Positions 44,901 to 55,524 of a stretch of DNA of 64,000 nt are shown piece after piece. The DNA lies in the NCBI GenBank assembly GCA_030847615.1, contig JAUMIR010000015.1:2311501-2375500 (forward strand), read 5' to 3'. Source of the stretch: Gambelia wislizenii. Lineage: Eukaryota > Chordata > Lepidosauria > Squamata > Crotaphytidae. Position 1 is the first letter of the stretch; every line of letters begins with the position of its first letter. Made by a program: the position numbers and the translations under genes. Under the pieces are notes generated by a model, which made no database searches, had not been told where the DNA came from, and was given only the letters and a program-made list of their open reading frames with translations.

Positions 44901-47900
44901 GAAAAAGGGCCAGGAGGAGGCTGTGGAGAAGCAGCCACTGGCTAGCACTCTGTTGAGTCACACAACTGCCCACGTGTACAGTTGTCCCTTCATATTTGCT
45001 GGGGTTTGGTTCCAGGACACACACACACACCATAGATACCAAAATCTGTGAATACTCAAGTCCCATTACATGCAATGGCAAAGCAAAATGGTGTCCTTTA
45101 TATAAGGTGGCAAAATCAAGGTTTGCTTTTGGGATTATTTTTTTAAGAATATTTTCAAGCCATGAAGACTTAAATCTGTGGATACCAAATCCGTGGATAC
45201 AGAGGGACAACTGTACTCAGTGGGGCCTCTGCTGCCAGGCAGATAGGTTTTGGAGTCCTTGTTAGCATCACAGCTAAGTACTGACAGCATTAGTTTGGCT
45301 GAATGACCTTGCTATACACTTTGTGCGTTCCCTTGGGAAAAGATATCAAAGCTGAGAACCACATGGGGGAGTGAATTTTTCTCTAACCTGCTTGTACAGT
45401 TCTCATAGTTACAGGGGTGGAGATGGGTCACACTTGCACACTTTGGTTTCCTTTGTTTGCTTTGGCACTGTATAACCCCTTGGCCTGCTCTGGGGGGAGT
45501 GCACCCCAACCTTATGGTTCCTCCTATATCCAGAAACAGGGGATTTGATTGCCAGCCAAAGGACTCTCTGAATAGAATTTGAGGCAGGGGGGCAGTTCTA
45601 CCCTTGGCTGTGAGGGGATGCAGGAGCCCATCAGCCAAAGGGCTGAGATACTTCTCTGCTGTGTCCCACTTGCTGCATCATTTACCACTGATAAAGCTAA
45701 TCTTATGGCAGTAATGTGTGTCTGTGTTTTTAGCACCAAGAGAACGCCTGAGGCCTGGAACAACACCCAGGCCTGGAACCAGACACCACATGCAGAACTC
45801 TCTTCCACTTACTATACAACTTTAGCATATTTAAGATGACCAATCTGTCAGCAGAGTTCCTGTACATCAGGAAACAAGGGAAGCAAAATGGCCCTGTCAC
45901 CTTAAGACACAGACAAGCTTAACACACAACCCTAAACATGAGGGCTTCCATGCACTCCTGGCCAAAACAAGTTCGGAGCCAGGGAGGAGTAGACCATCTG
46001 AGCCTTGCCAAGTCATGCTTTTCAGTTCAAGAGACATTGCATGCTCATACAGCAATGGATGGTTGGTGCACACAAACAAAACAGGACCCATTTATGTATT
46101 TTTAAAGATATACAGCCGAGACCATGATTAAAAAAAAAAAAAAAAAAAAACAGGGCCAGCCCTGCTATTACACTGAATGGCAGGCATCATGAAAGAACAG
46201 CAAAATTATTAGCTGATACTTTATTATTTTATTTCCACTGCTGGGAAAGGTTGCTTAGGGGATTTTCTGCTCCTTGTGCCAACTGGCTACTATGTACTTT
46301 GACATGGGAGGGAGCACTTTCTGGTGCTCTGCCTCAGGCAACAAAATGTCTGCACCAACCTCAATGAAAGTACATTCCACATCTTGCAGAAACCTTGCCT
46401 TCAGAACAGAGAGGGAAAGACTCCTGCTCAGAGATAGGTCAGCGTCCACCGGACAAAAGACTGGCCTCAAGGGACTTCAGCCAGGCTCTTCTCTACAGCA
46501 GGGGAGGAGGAATCATGCAGCCCTCCACATGTGGTTGGACTGTTACTTAGAAGAGAGGCATTTTGGATATGCAAATTAAAATCTATGCAACCTGATGGTT
46601 TGAATGACAGAATGGATTTATCTGTGTTCCTCTAAATATTGATTTTACTGCCATAATTGGGTGTCTAAGCAGGGAGTACTATAAGTAAAACAAGACACTG
46701 TCCCTTTAAATACAATGTGAGTTATAGGCTTAGAAGCTTCACAGTTCATCATAAAAATGGGGTTAGCAGTCACTATGGTACTGCATCATTGAGAGAGAAA
46801 AATACTCAGGGCAGTCAAGGTAAGCCTAACTTCCATTACATATAAAATACATAAGAAGCAAATTTCTTTAGAGCATTATAACTAACTTTTTTTTTTTTTA
46901 ATGAACAGACTGTAAAAATCAAGGTCCATGCTGCAGAAGTGGGGAAAGGGCTCACAGCAGTTTAAAAACAGTGGTAAGCACAGCTGAAATACTTATGGTT
47001 AGATACTTAATATAGCTAAATGGTTTAACCAGTTAAAATAATTCATTTAATATTAATGTAGGAAGGAATACTACAGTCATTAAATATCCTGGTGATAAAG
47101 ACACTGATGAAGATCCAAGTAGGATCGAAACAACTGGATAAAGAATCCGGATAAAAGTTGTTTGTTTGTATTAAACCAATTGTGGGTGTAAAAATATTGT
47201 CAAACTTTCATACTGGTATTGTTAATATTTACTGTAAAAGAGTTATTTTTGGTATAATATATTAAGCCAATTGTGGATGTAAAAATATTTGTCAAACTTT
47301 ATGTTGGTATTGTCAACAATTGCTGAAAAAGAGCTGTCTTTGGTCATAATTATTCTGTATTAAGTTAGTGAGGATCATTATGCTGTATTAAGCTATTTGT
47401 GTATGTAAAAATTGTAAGCTTTATGCTGGCATAGTGGGTTTGCATGCTGAAAAAAAGCCTTTTGTGGTTGTATTGCTTTAAATTGAATTCATCACATTGA
47501 AAAATCTTTAAAATAGCATTGTATTAACAAACTAGTTTAAAACTTTTTTTATTATCACACTTCCTTGTTGTTTTGGAGTGCCATATCAGACACCCTCCAT
47601 CAGAGTTAGTTGGACTGTAACTCCCAGCACCCCAAGCCAGCATAGTCTATGGTGAGAGATGCTGGGAGCTGTAGTACAACAGTATCTGGAAGATTATACA
47701 ATTCCTATTCACAACACACTGAGTGAAGAGAAATCATAAACTAATACTTTATCGACTATCTTGGAAGTAAGTCTCCCTATGTAGGCTATGGGCAATACAC
47801 CTGGGGACTTTCTACCCCGTCCTCCATTTAAACATGAAGAACAGTTCTAATGAACATGGAACCTTACCTTGTTTGTGACATTTTAGCAATTCAATAAAGC

Positions 47901-49647
47901 AGGGGCCGGCAACAGCAGGGAAACAGAAAGAAGCTGGCGCTAAAGGGTGCCATCCCAGAATGCCTTAGGTAGCCTTGGGTACCACTTCCTCCACCCTTGG
48001 GGTGGGCAACTGGCAGTTCCAAGGGCCAATTTTCTGCCCCGTGGCCCTGCAGGGGCTGCCAGGCTGCCAAAAAATGGGGGAGGGGATTAGCCAGAAGTCC
48101 ACATTATGTTTTAAAAAAAATAATGCAGGGAAAACCTTACAATCTATTTAAAAGTTGAACAGACACTCCTGGAGACTGCCCGAAGAGACCACTCCCCCTT
48201 TCTGCCCTGGAAAAGGGGAGTCAGGAAGGATCATGGGCCACAAAAATAGCCAAGGGTTACTCGGAGTCTGCAGGCTGTTCCCCTTAATGAAGAATTCAAG
48301 CCTAAAATTTCTTTTTTGTGGCTCACATACCGTACTTATTTAAACCTGTGTTTGGGATCTTCATCCAGTAGGGGGCATTACAACCATGTACAATATGACT
48401 CCCAAATCTGCAGGGTAAATGTTCCTGGACTTGCCATGGAAATGCAAAACCACAGCTAATAGTAAACCCTATTGAAATTAACTACTTCTGGGCCAAGCAT
48501 ACCATAGAGAAGGAACTAGAGATTTCGAGAGCGAACACCTCTCTAGGAATCTCTAGGTCCCCCAAAGCTACTCTATGGTCAACTTCTAGTGGAAGCTTAC
48601 CATAGAATCATGCTGAAGCACCCAGAAAATAGAGAACACCTCTCTAGGAATCTCTAGGTCCCCCAAAGCTACTCTATGGTCAACTTCTAGTGGAAGCATA
48701 CCACAGAATCATGCTGAAGCACCCAGAAAATAGAGAACACCTCTCTAGGAATCTCTAGGTCCCCCAAAGCTATTCTATGGTCAACTTCTAGTGGAAGCAT
48801 ACCACAGAATCATGCTGAAGCACCCAAAAAATAGAGAACACCTCTCTAGGAATCTCTAAGGTCCCCCAAAGCTACTCTATGGTCAACTTCTAGTGGAAGC
48901 TTACCATAGAATCATGCTGAAGCACCCAGAAAATAGAGAACACCTCTCTAGGAATCTCTAGGTCCCCCAAAGCTACTCTATGGTCAACTTCTAGTGGAAG
49001 CATACCACAGAATCATGCTGAAGCACCCAGAAAATAGAGAACACCTCTCTAGGAATCTCTAGGTCCCCCAAAGCTATTCTATGGTCAACTTCTAGTGGAA
49101 GCATACCACAGAATCATGCTGAAGCACCCAAAAAATAGAGAACACCTCTCTAGGAATCTCTAAGGTCCCCCAAAGCTACTCTATGGTCAACTTCTAGTGG
49201 AAGCATACCACAGAATCATGCTGAAGCACCCAGAAAATTCTGAGAGAGAACATATTTCTTTGGACCCAGGTAAGTGAAACTGTGGGTACCCATCCATGGA
49301 TGGGGGGGGCATACTATACGACAAAAAGAAGAGGCTCCTAAGCATATGGCATCATACATTCCAACCCTTGTTCTGTGAATAAAAGTTACACAGAACTACT
49401 CATAAGCTCTGAGAGGAACTGTATTCTTTGCACCAACAGCTGGATCATACAAGCCTATGGCCACTCATCTTACCGCCATAAACAAAGAGCAAATACCACC
49501 CTATTTGCTCACAGCAGCACTGTGTCCACCTCTGGAGCAGAGCAGGGTCAAGGAAACTATTTACCTGTTCAGGACACGGTAGGCAGCCTCCACATTGCCA
49601 TTGGGGACCATCACCGTCCGGGCAACGAATTTCAAATGACGGGACAT
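41742..49647 (-). CDS. MRPS21: MRPS21, mitochondrial small ribosomal subunit protein bS21m (complete)
   Basis: Codes for the mitochondrial homologue of bacterial ribosomal protein S21, a component of the 28S small subunit of the mitoribosome. Joining 49565-49647 and 41742-41922 (complement) gives 264 nt and 87 residues, the same length as human. The first exon reads [20 protein letters not shown]; the second has [40 protein letters not shown] and [18 protein letters not shown]. The Arg/Lys-rich helices and YYEKPxRRRQR are the S21 signature. Junction phase 2, GTAAAT donor and CATCTCCAG acceptor. The ATG is chosen because it is the first in the exon and matches the human start. A non-coding exon 1 is predicted at 51739. 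It sits between CIART and PRPF3 as in mammals. Confidence 0.97.
42479..42705 (+). mobile_element. tRNA-headed Sauria-type SINE
   Basis: AGTGCCAGCATGGTGTAGTG, TTCAGATCCCTGGTCGG (B-box side), TCACACTCTCTCAGCCTCAG, AACCTTGCCAAGAAAACCTT and CACCCTAAGTCGGAAACTAC, in complete order. Confidence 0.85.
42720..43800. other. Non-repetitive stretch of MRPS21 intron 2
   Basis: No repeat family recognised. Overlapping long ORFs exist on both strands (206 codons minus at 43388-42768; 173 codons plus at 42879-43400) without known domains. A CCCTATAAAAACGC TATA-like site is at about 43473. They may be chance ORFs or an unrecognised lineage-specific transcript. Confidence 0.35.
43808..44062 (-). mobile_element. 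CR1 LINE 3'-end fragment
   Basis: CCTAAAGTTGGAAGGGACCC, GGCCATCCAACCTCTGTTTA, AGGAGACCCCACCACCCTCC and a decayed continuation to about 44060. Confidence 0.8.
44285..44515. mobile_element. Tigger-like MITE, family B
   Basis: TACAGTACAGCCCCTGTATC at the left, ACGAGGGTCGTCCTGTA at the right, AATACCATAGAGTAGCACTA inside. Confidence 0.65.
44530..44675 (-). mobile_element. Sauria-type SINE fragment, minus strand
   Basis: TTGTCCAAGATCACCCAGTG, AGTTTCATGACATCAGTGGG and CCAACACTCTAACTATACC: a worn reverse copy. Confidence 0.5.
44979..45213. mobile_element. Tigger-like MITE, family A, full length, minus orientation
   Basis: TA|CAGTTGTCCCTTCATATTT at the left and ATACAGAGGGACAACTG|TA at the right. 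The inside is the reverse complement of the copy at 29187-29416. Confidence 0.82.
45465..45745 (+). mobile_element. LTR-like dispersed repeat
   Basis: Second copy of the block at 30602-30870: GGGGATTTGATTGCCAGCCA, TGGCTGTGAGGGGATGCAGG, AGCCAAAGGGCTGAGATACT and CATTTACCACTGATAAAGCT. Confidence 0.45.
47160..47485. repeat. Imperfect tandem repeat, three units of about 95-120 bp
   Basis: Units share TGTATTAAACCAATTGTGGG / TATTAAGCCAATTGTGGATG / GTATTAAGCTATTTGTGTAT, followed by GTAAAAATATTGTCAAACTT-like and TGGTATTGTTAATATT-like parts. Confidence 0.6.
47577..47695. mobile_element. Palindromic MITE
   Basis: TTGGACTGTAACTCCCAGCA and TGCTGGGAGCTGTAGTACAA are inverted around CCAGCATAGTCTATGG. A common hAT-type foldback in squamates. 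Similar degraded foldbacks lie at 34402-34511, 40128-40232 and 62105-62235. Confidence 0.6.
48385..49322. mobile_element. Tigger-like MITE, family B, expanded by an internal tandem array
   Basis: Left end ATATGACTCCCAAATCTGCA with AGTAAACCCTATTGAAATTA; right end ACTGTGGGTACCCATCCATG to GGCATACTATA. The central palindromic part has been amplified seven-fold (see 48535-49243). Confidence 0.7.
48535..49243. repeat. Seven-copy 101-bp tandem array with 3-monomer higher-order period
   Basis: Monomers start at 48535, 48636, 48737, 48838, 48940, 49041 and 49142 (101 or 102 bp). Each has ACACCTCTCTAGGAATCTCT, CCCCCAAAGCTACTCTATGG and AATCATGCTGAAGCACCC. Variants recur every third unit: units 2 and 5 look identical, as do units 3 and 6 (both with CTATTCTATGG and CACCCAAAAAATAG), and units 4 and 7 share an extra A (CTCTAAGGTC). 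The higher-order unit is about 304 bp. Confidence 0.92.
49565..49647 (-). CDS. MRPS21: MRPS21 first coding exon (residues 1-27)
   Basis: The exon starts at about 49664 (acceptor CTTGATGTAG, weak pyrimidine tract) with 17 nt of 5' UTR. ATG at 49647-49645; donor AACAG|GTAAATAG. Confidence 0.94.
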
Positions 49648-49964
49648 CTTGTGTGTAGCTGTTCCTACATCAAGCAGATGAAGGTCACTGGCTTCTAGTC
49701 CACTCAGCAACTAGATTTAAAGATGGAAACCACCACCATCCCACACACACACACACAAAGAGAGATCAAAGTGTACCTCACCAGAATCACTGAGGGCTAG
49801 TGTAGTGGGTGGGTGAGTCACAAAGTCCTGATTATTAATAACTGCTTCCCAACATATACTCATTCATAAATTTTGACACCCACCCCCACAAGTCCTTCAT
49901 GTGCATGGTGGGACATCACTAAGAAATAACGGGAGGCTGCTACAAGGAGCCCTGAATATTCCTA

Positions 49965-50195
49965 ACCACCCTACAAAGCACAACCAGATCCTGTCTGATC
50001 TAGAAAGCTAAACAGAGTCAGCGCTGGTTAGTATTTGGATTGGAGACCACCAAGACTACTTGGGGCTGTAGGCTATATTTTAGAGGAAGAAACTGGCAAA
50101 ACCACCTCTGAGGATTCCTTGCCTACAGAAACCCTAACATTCATGAGGTTGCTATAAGCTGACAGATGTCTTGAAGGCACATATTCACACACAAA
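49965..50195 (+). mobile_element. 5S-rRNA-derived SINE
   Basis: The head follows vertebrate 5S rRNA over about 110 bp: GATCCTGTCTGATCTAGAAA, AGCTAAACAGAGTCAG (box A region), TGGTTAGTATTTGGATTGGA, GACCACCAAG (box C region) and GGGGCTGTAGGCTAT. The body has GAAACTGGCAAAACCACCTC, and the end GTTGCTATAAGCTGACAGAT, CTTGAAGGCACA is the tail shared with the tRNA-headed SINEs here. It is too diverged to be a functional 5S gene. Confidence 0.88.
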
Positions 50196-50877
50196 AAGTT
50201 TATCATACGGTTTGAAGAGAAATCGTAATACAAACAGTATTAAGTTCTTAAAATAAATAAAGTGGCTGCACTTCTCTAATGAATATTCAGAAATGCAAAT
50301 CAATGCCAGTTCTGGTCCTAATGACACAGAGTTTATATACTGGGATTAACTCTTACAATGACTGTTAAGACCACTACCATGCTGGTACCTTTTTCATTTC
50401 TATTACATTTCAAATCTCTTCTCCCATGTGCCATTTACAGAACCTACATACACTACTCCATGCAACTGATAAAGTACACTGTGAACCATTAAAGCTTATG
50501 CCAAATAAAACTTGTTTAAGTCTTTCAGGGGGTATTAATCTGTTGTTTTTGTTGTAATAGACTAACATGGCTATCCCTTCATCCTGGAAATTTCAAATGG
50601 CACCTCAGTTAAAAAAAACAAAAACTCATCTAAGTGTGTGTGGATCATGGGAAGATCAACTTAGCCTGTCTATGTCTCAATTTTCAGAGGTGGTCAGTCA
50701 TTCCCACGGCTGTGACACTTAAAACTGCAGGCTGGGGTTCAAATGTATTTATTTGTTTTTCATTCTTTTTTCTCTAAACTCTCCTGCTGAATCCTTCCCT
50801 ACACCAACACACAAAATAAACTCCAACACAGAGAGAAGTACAATGTCACTTTTGAAATCTCCAACCCTACAAAACTA

Positions 50878-51005
50878 CAAGTTGTCCCTTCCTATCCGCT
50901 GGGCTTGGGTTCCAGGACAACCCATGGATACCAAAATCTGTGAATACTCAAGTTGCATTATATGCAATGGCATAGCAAAATGCTATCCCTTATATAAGAT
51001 GGAAA
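50878..51005. mobile_element. Tigger-like MITE, family A, truncated
   Basis: ACAAGTTGTCCCTTCCTATC, AATCTGTGAATACTCAAGTT and CAAAATGCTATCCCTTATAT: one half of the element only. Confidence 0.7.
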
Positions 51006-51554
51006 TCTGACAACCCCATCCTTTAGACAGACCTATTATGGGATTTTCTTCCTCTTTGGAGGAGGTAATATTTGAGAGGTACCCCACATCCCCTAAATTT
51101 GGGATTGGGGGGGGGGTTTGGAATTTTTTTATTGGAATAAGACCATTCTACTGAAAAATACACCCGACCAAAAAAGGCCGTAACAATAACGCAAAAATAA
51201 TAATTGTTTTCCTCTTTTCTTACTAATACAAAAATATAACTATCTATCCTAACACTAATATATTTTTCCTCTTAATCTAAACACACTATAATCACATCAC
51301 ATTTACACATTATAATTATACCTATTCGGAAAAGAAAAAAATCAATAAAAGATTAATAAAAAATAATAATACAAAAATACAATAATAATAATAAAATATT
51401 TTTAATATCATTTTATGTTATTGCTGGGGTTGTCTCACTAAACCACAGCCAAAGGGCGACATGCCCAGGTAATGGTGTTTCCTCTCATCTCCTCCCCATT
51501 TCACTCATGAAAGAACAAGAACCCTCTCATTCATAAGCACATCACTGTTTTGCA

Positions 51555-51890
51555 GCCAGGAAAAAAAAAACTGAGCAGCTCCGCCTGGCCTCCCTTTTCC
51601 TCCCCCCGCCATGCACGTCCCTCTCCGGCAACAGTGACTACTCGAGGCCGCGGATGCGCGCGGGGCCTACTGCGCCCCAAAGCAAAAGGAAGGTCAAACT
51701 TGCTTCCAGTTTCCCTCACCCCATCCGAGGCTACTCACCAGCACTGGCCGGTACTCTTGGCCCTCCTCCCCCAAAAAACTAGACGGCCACCATACCGGAA
51801 CCGGAAATCCAAGCGTCGTCCCTCTCCTCCGTCCCACCCTTTAGCAGGCTTGCGGCCTAGTCCTGGTAACCATGGCAACGTGGAGGCGGC
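51555..51890 (-). promoter_or_regulatory. MRPS21: MRPS21 CpG-rich promoter
   Basis: GC/CpG-rich block with two abutting ETS/GABP half-sites, CCGGAA at 51795-51800 and 51801-51806, right at the expected start of transcription. ETS sites near the start are common in nuclear genes for mitochondrial proteins. No TATA box. Confidence 0.72.
51739..51800 (-). other. MRPS21: MRPS21 non-coding exon 1 (5' boundary approximate)
   Basis: A CAGTGCTG|GTGAGTAG donor at 51739/51738 on the minus strand inside a CpG-rich promoter. A 5-codon upstream ORF (ATG at 51793-51791 to TAG at 51781-51779) would be in the leader if transcription starts above it. Confidence 0.6.
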
Positions 51891-51899
51891 GCTGCAGGC

Positions 51900-52990
51900 C
51901 TGCCTTTGATAAATACTCCAGGGGCTTAGATCTATGTGCCCGTATACAGTTGCCCCTCCATATCCACGGATTTAAGCATTCATGGCTTGAAAATATTCTT
52001 TAAAAAATAATAATCCAAAAAGCAAACCTGGATTTTGCCATCTTATAAAAGGGACACCATTTTGCTATGCCACTGCATATCATGGGACTTGATTATTCAC
52101 GGATTTTGGTATCCACGAAAGGGGGTCCTGGAACCAAACCCCAGTAGATATGAAGGGACAACTGTATTAATGGCTTGAAAATATTCATTAAAAAATAATA
52201 CTCCAAAAAGCAAACCTTGATTTTGCCATCTTATATAAGGGACACCATTTTGTGATGCCATTGCATAGAATGGGACTTGAGTATTCACGGATTTGGGTAT
52301 TCACGGGGAGGGGGGTCCTGGAACCAAACCCCAGCAAATATGAAGGGACAACTGTATAAGCAACTTGATAAAAATATATCAAAAATTAACCTGAACCCTG
52401 CTGCAAATTCCCCTGTATCTGCAGCAATCAGGCCACAGGGTGTACAGACTTTCCCCCAAATCTGGGGGCGAAAATGGGTCTTTAATATTCACGGATTTGG
52501 TATCCATAGATTGAAGTCTTCACAGCTTGAAAATATTCTTTAAAAATAATAATCCAAAAAGCAAACCCATGGTATCCATGGATTTAAGTATTCACGGCTT
52601 GAAAATATTATTGAAAATATTATTTTATTGATTTTGCCATCTTATAAAAGGGACACCATTTTGCTATGCCATTGCATATAATGGGACTTGAGTCTGCCTT
52701 TGACAAATACTCCAGGAACTTAAATTTATGTGTCTGTATACAGTTGCCCCTCCATATCCACGGATTTAAGTATTCACGGCTTGAAAATATTATTTTAAAA
52801 AATGATAATCCAAAAAGCAAACTTTGATTTTGCCATCTTATATAAGGGACACCGTTTTGCTATGCCGTTGCACATAATGGGACTTGAGTACAGATGTCCC
52901 TCCATATCCACAGATTTGGTATCCATGGATTTAAGTATTCACGGCTTTAAAATATTCTTTAAAAAATAATAATCCAAAAAGCAAACCTGA
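51900..52990. repeat. Cluster of family-A Tigger MITEs with a segmental duplication
   Basis: One full MITE (51947-52164) and four partial ones (52171-52355, 52480-52690, 52742-52890, 52893-52990) lie head to tail. The non-MITE leader TGCCTTTGATAAATACTCCA (51901) recurs as TGCCTTTGACAAATACTCCA (52697), and TATGTGCCCGTATACAGTTG recurs as TATGTGTCTGTATACAGTTG. A unit of about 795 bp was therefore duplicated in tandem. Confidence 0.78.
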
Positions 52991-53689
52991 ATTTTGCTCC
53001 CTGGACTGGTCTTTTACTGGGGAGGAAAAGAAGGAAATAGTTGCTTCTCCTGGAAGCCTTTGGGAGAAACAATCCCTCTTTTAAACAAAATGAATCCAAA
53101 CCTGTAAACTGTTTGCCTTTCTAAAATATCTCTTCACCCCACACCAGCCCATAAAACCAGATGGAGACATCTGGCCCCTCATTAAGTCATTCATTTATGG
53201 TATTTTGGGGCAATCCATGCAACCATGGGGCTAAAACTGCCACAGCGGCCCACCTTGAAGATAGGAAGAGTGCAACAGTGAGCCTAAGGCATTCTGGGTT
53301 TGCAGCACTTGGTATCATTTTTTTTCTATTTTCCTGCAATAGGATATTTTAATTTTTTATTCTTTGAAGGGAAGAGTTAGCCCACTAACCTCCTGGGAAA
53401 AACTGGAATTAGTGCAGTCTCAGGGGGTTCGTTTTGCATGCAAATGTATGGCCAACTGGGAGGAAGTAAATCCTCTTTGGAGGCCAGAGACTGGCAACAC
53501 CAGCTTGCACTAATAGCTTTTGACAGGACTGGGGGGACACAACCATGATCCTGTGATGGATTTGAAGGTGAGTGAGGCTGAGCCACACAATCACACACTT
53601 TAGTGAAAAGTGATTTATTTCCCTTCCTAGCCACACAGTGGAACTTCCTGGCAGGAAGAGCTGTTTGGCAGTGGAATAGGCTTCTGCCT

Positions 53690-53828
53690 CAGAGTATGGC
53701 AGTCTCCTTCTTAGGAGGTTTTTAAACAGAGGCTGGATGGCCGTCTGTCGGGAATGCTTTGATTGTGTTTTCCTGCAGGGCAGGGGTTGGACTAGATGGC
53801 CCTTGGGGACTCTTCCAACTCTATGTTT
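53690..53828 (+). mobile_element. CR1 LINE 3' end
   Basis: GGTTTTTAAACAGAGGCTGG, ATGGCCGTCTGTCGGGAATG, GGGTTGGACTAGATGGCCCT and TCTTCCAACTCTATG: plus-strand CR1 terminus. Confidence 0.85.
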
Positions 53829-54545
53829 CTGTTGTTGTTGCTGTGTGCCTTCAATTAATTTTCAACTTATGGTGGCCCTAAGGCAAATCTTCCTCTGAGG
53901 CTGAGAGAGTGGAACTTGCTCAGTAGGTTTCCAGGGCTGAGTAGCGGATTCAAACCTTTGTCTCCTGAGGTCCTAGCCCCCACACTCCATAATGCACCAT
54001 ACTGGCTCTAAAAAAAATAGATTTATTATTCAGAGATTTCTCCTTGCCTTTCTCTGAGGCTGGGACTTGCCAAGGGTCATCCAATGGGTTTCCATGGCCA
54101 AGCAGGTATTCGAACCCTGCTCTCCCAGGCTGCATCTGCACTGCAGAAATAATCCAGTTTGACACTGCTTTAACTACCACGGCTTCATCCTGTGGAATCC
54201 TGGGAATTGTAGTTTTTGTGGCACCTGAGCTCTCTGACAGAGATGGGTATGTATCTCACAAAACTACAAATCCCAGCATTCCATAGCATTGAGCCGTTGC
54301 AGTTAAAGTGGAGTCAAACTGGATTATTTCTGCAGTGCAGATACAGCCCTAGAGTCTTAGTTCAGTGCTCAAACAATGACACCACACAGTCTCCATTCTT
54401 CAGGTTAACTCCAACTTCTGCCGACCTTCTCCTGGGGTTTTCTTGGTAAAATTTTGACAGAGGAGGTTTGTCCCCATCTTCCTCTGAAGCTGACAGAGTG
54501 GGACTTGCCCAGTGCCAACCAGTGGGTTACCACTGTGTATTATTG
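53829..54545 (-). mobile_element. Array of three minus-strand Sauria-type SINEs, one split by a MITE
   Basis: SINE 1 (53829-54012): GTTGTTGTTGCTGTGTGCCT ... TAATGCACCATACTGGCTCT. SINE 2 (54036-54400) has GAGGCTGGGACTTGCCAAGG, ATTCGAACCCTGCTCTCCCA, is interrupted by the MITE at 54128-54349, then resumes CTTAGTTCAGTGCTCAAACA. SINE 3 (54400-54545): TTAACTCCAACTTCTGCCGA ... CCAGTGGGTTACC. Confidence 0.78.
54128..54349. mobile_element. 222-bp MITE with about 45-bp TIRs inside a SINE
   Basis: GGCTGCATCTGCACTGCAGA / AATAATCCAGTTTGAC at the left is mirrored by GTCAAACTGGATTATTTCTG / CAGTGCAGATACAGCCC at the right. The inner GGGAATTGTAGTTTTTGTGG / CACAAAACTACAAATCCC is also inverted. Confidence 0.85.
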
Positions 54546-55180
54546 TTTAATGCTCATTTTTTTCTTGTGTTTCTATGTTCAGATTATACAGTGCCTAGGC
54601 AGCTTTGTGTTAATGGGCAATTTAATCAGGCTATACATAAAAAGAATAATTAGTTTGCTACTCCAAGGACACTCATGCGCCAGAAACGTCTTGCTGGCCA
54701 AAGGGATCCCTTTAGCGTAGCAATTTAAGATGTCAGATGTATTTTCCTGACTTGGCTTTAAACAAGGAAGTCAGATTTTGTTTGATTCTGTCTCCCTTCT
54801 TTTTATAATTCTTCACTTGTCGTCTTGCCCTCGTCACCTCCTTGGTTTTCTTTCTGCACCATCCCCTATTTTACTCTATATATCATGATTTATACATGAT
54901 TTGTGGGCCCAAATTTTGCCTTAATGTTTCTTCCTATGATAAAAACTGAGGAGAAACTCAAACTCCTGAGGTAAAAGTTGTCTGAAACATGATATAAAAT
55001 GTATAAATAAGTGTGTGAGTGAAGTTAGGCATGGCTACAATGATAAAAGTTACCTCAGTGAGGTAAAAAGTTTACCTCAGAGAGAGGCCGAGTTACTTTG
55101 TATGAATGAGGCCTGCTCTTAACAGTAGAGCTGCCACACTTTACAGAAGAAACTGTTGCCAAAGAAACTGTTATTATCTT
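54546..55180. other. Intergenic DNA, nothing recognised
   Basis: AT-rich sequence with short ORFs only. A small GAGGTAAAAGTT-like repetition near 54968-55085 is the only internal structure seen. Confidence 0.4.
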
Positions 55181-55189
55181 ATTGCCGCC

Positions 55190-55520
55190 TTTTCAATGTG
55201 TTGGGCTACAACCTCCATCATCCCCACCCAACATGGCCAATGGCCATAGTAACTGGGATGATGGGATTATTCACCACAATGGAGGACTGCAGGTTGGTGG
55301 GAGGCTGCAGCTCAGAGAGTCAGCTTTTATACTGGGGAGGAGGATTGAAACAGGGCCGACTTTTCATAGGCCGGTCACCAACCCTCCGCCGGCTCTTATT
55401 GGTTCATAGCCACAGACCAATGAGGGGGTTGACTTTTGAGGAGTTGTAGGCCATTGGCTGAAGGGTCTGGACCGAAACTGTATAAAAGGGGCCCCCACAA
55501 ACTGCCAGGGGTCAGTTGGG
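55190..55520 (+). promoter_or_regulatory. TATA/CCAAT promoter-like block upstream of a minisatellite
   Basis: CCAAT/ATTGG boxes at 55398-55402, 55417-55421 and 55453-55457 precede a TATAAAAGG box at 55481-55489, spaced as in a plus-strand Pol II promoter. About 30 bp on, GGGGTCAGTTGGGTCTGAGC would be the start region. Upstream is an inverted repeat, CTCCATCATCCCCACCCAAC / GGGATGATGGGA. It could be an LTR or an orphan gene promoter. No known gene follows. Confidence 0.45.
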
Positions 55521-55524
55521 TCTG

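Noticed and set aside
48535..49243. CRISPR-like array
   Set aside because: The 101-bp units are contiguous with no unique spacers, and the host is a vertebrate.
49965..50075. A 5S rRNA gene
   Set aside because: Many substitutions in the internal control region, and fusion to a SINE body and tail, make it a 5S-derived SINE and not a gene.
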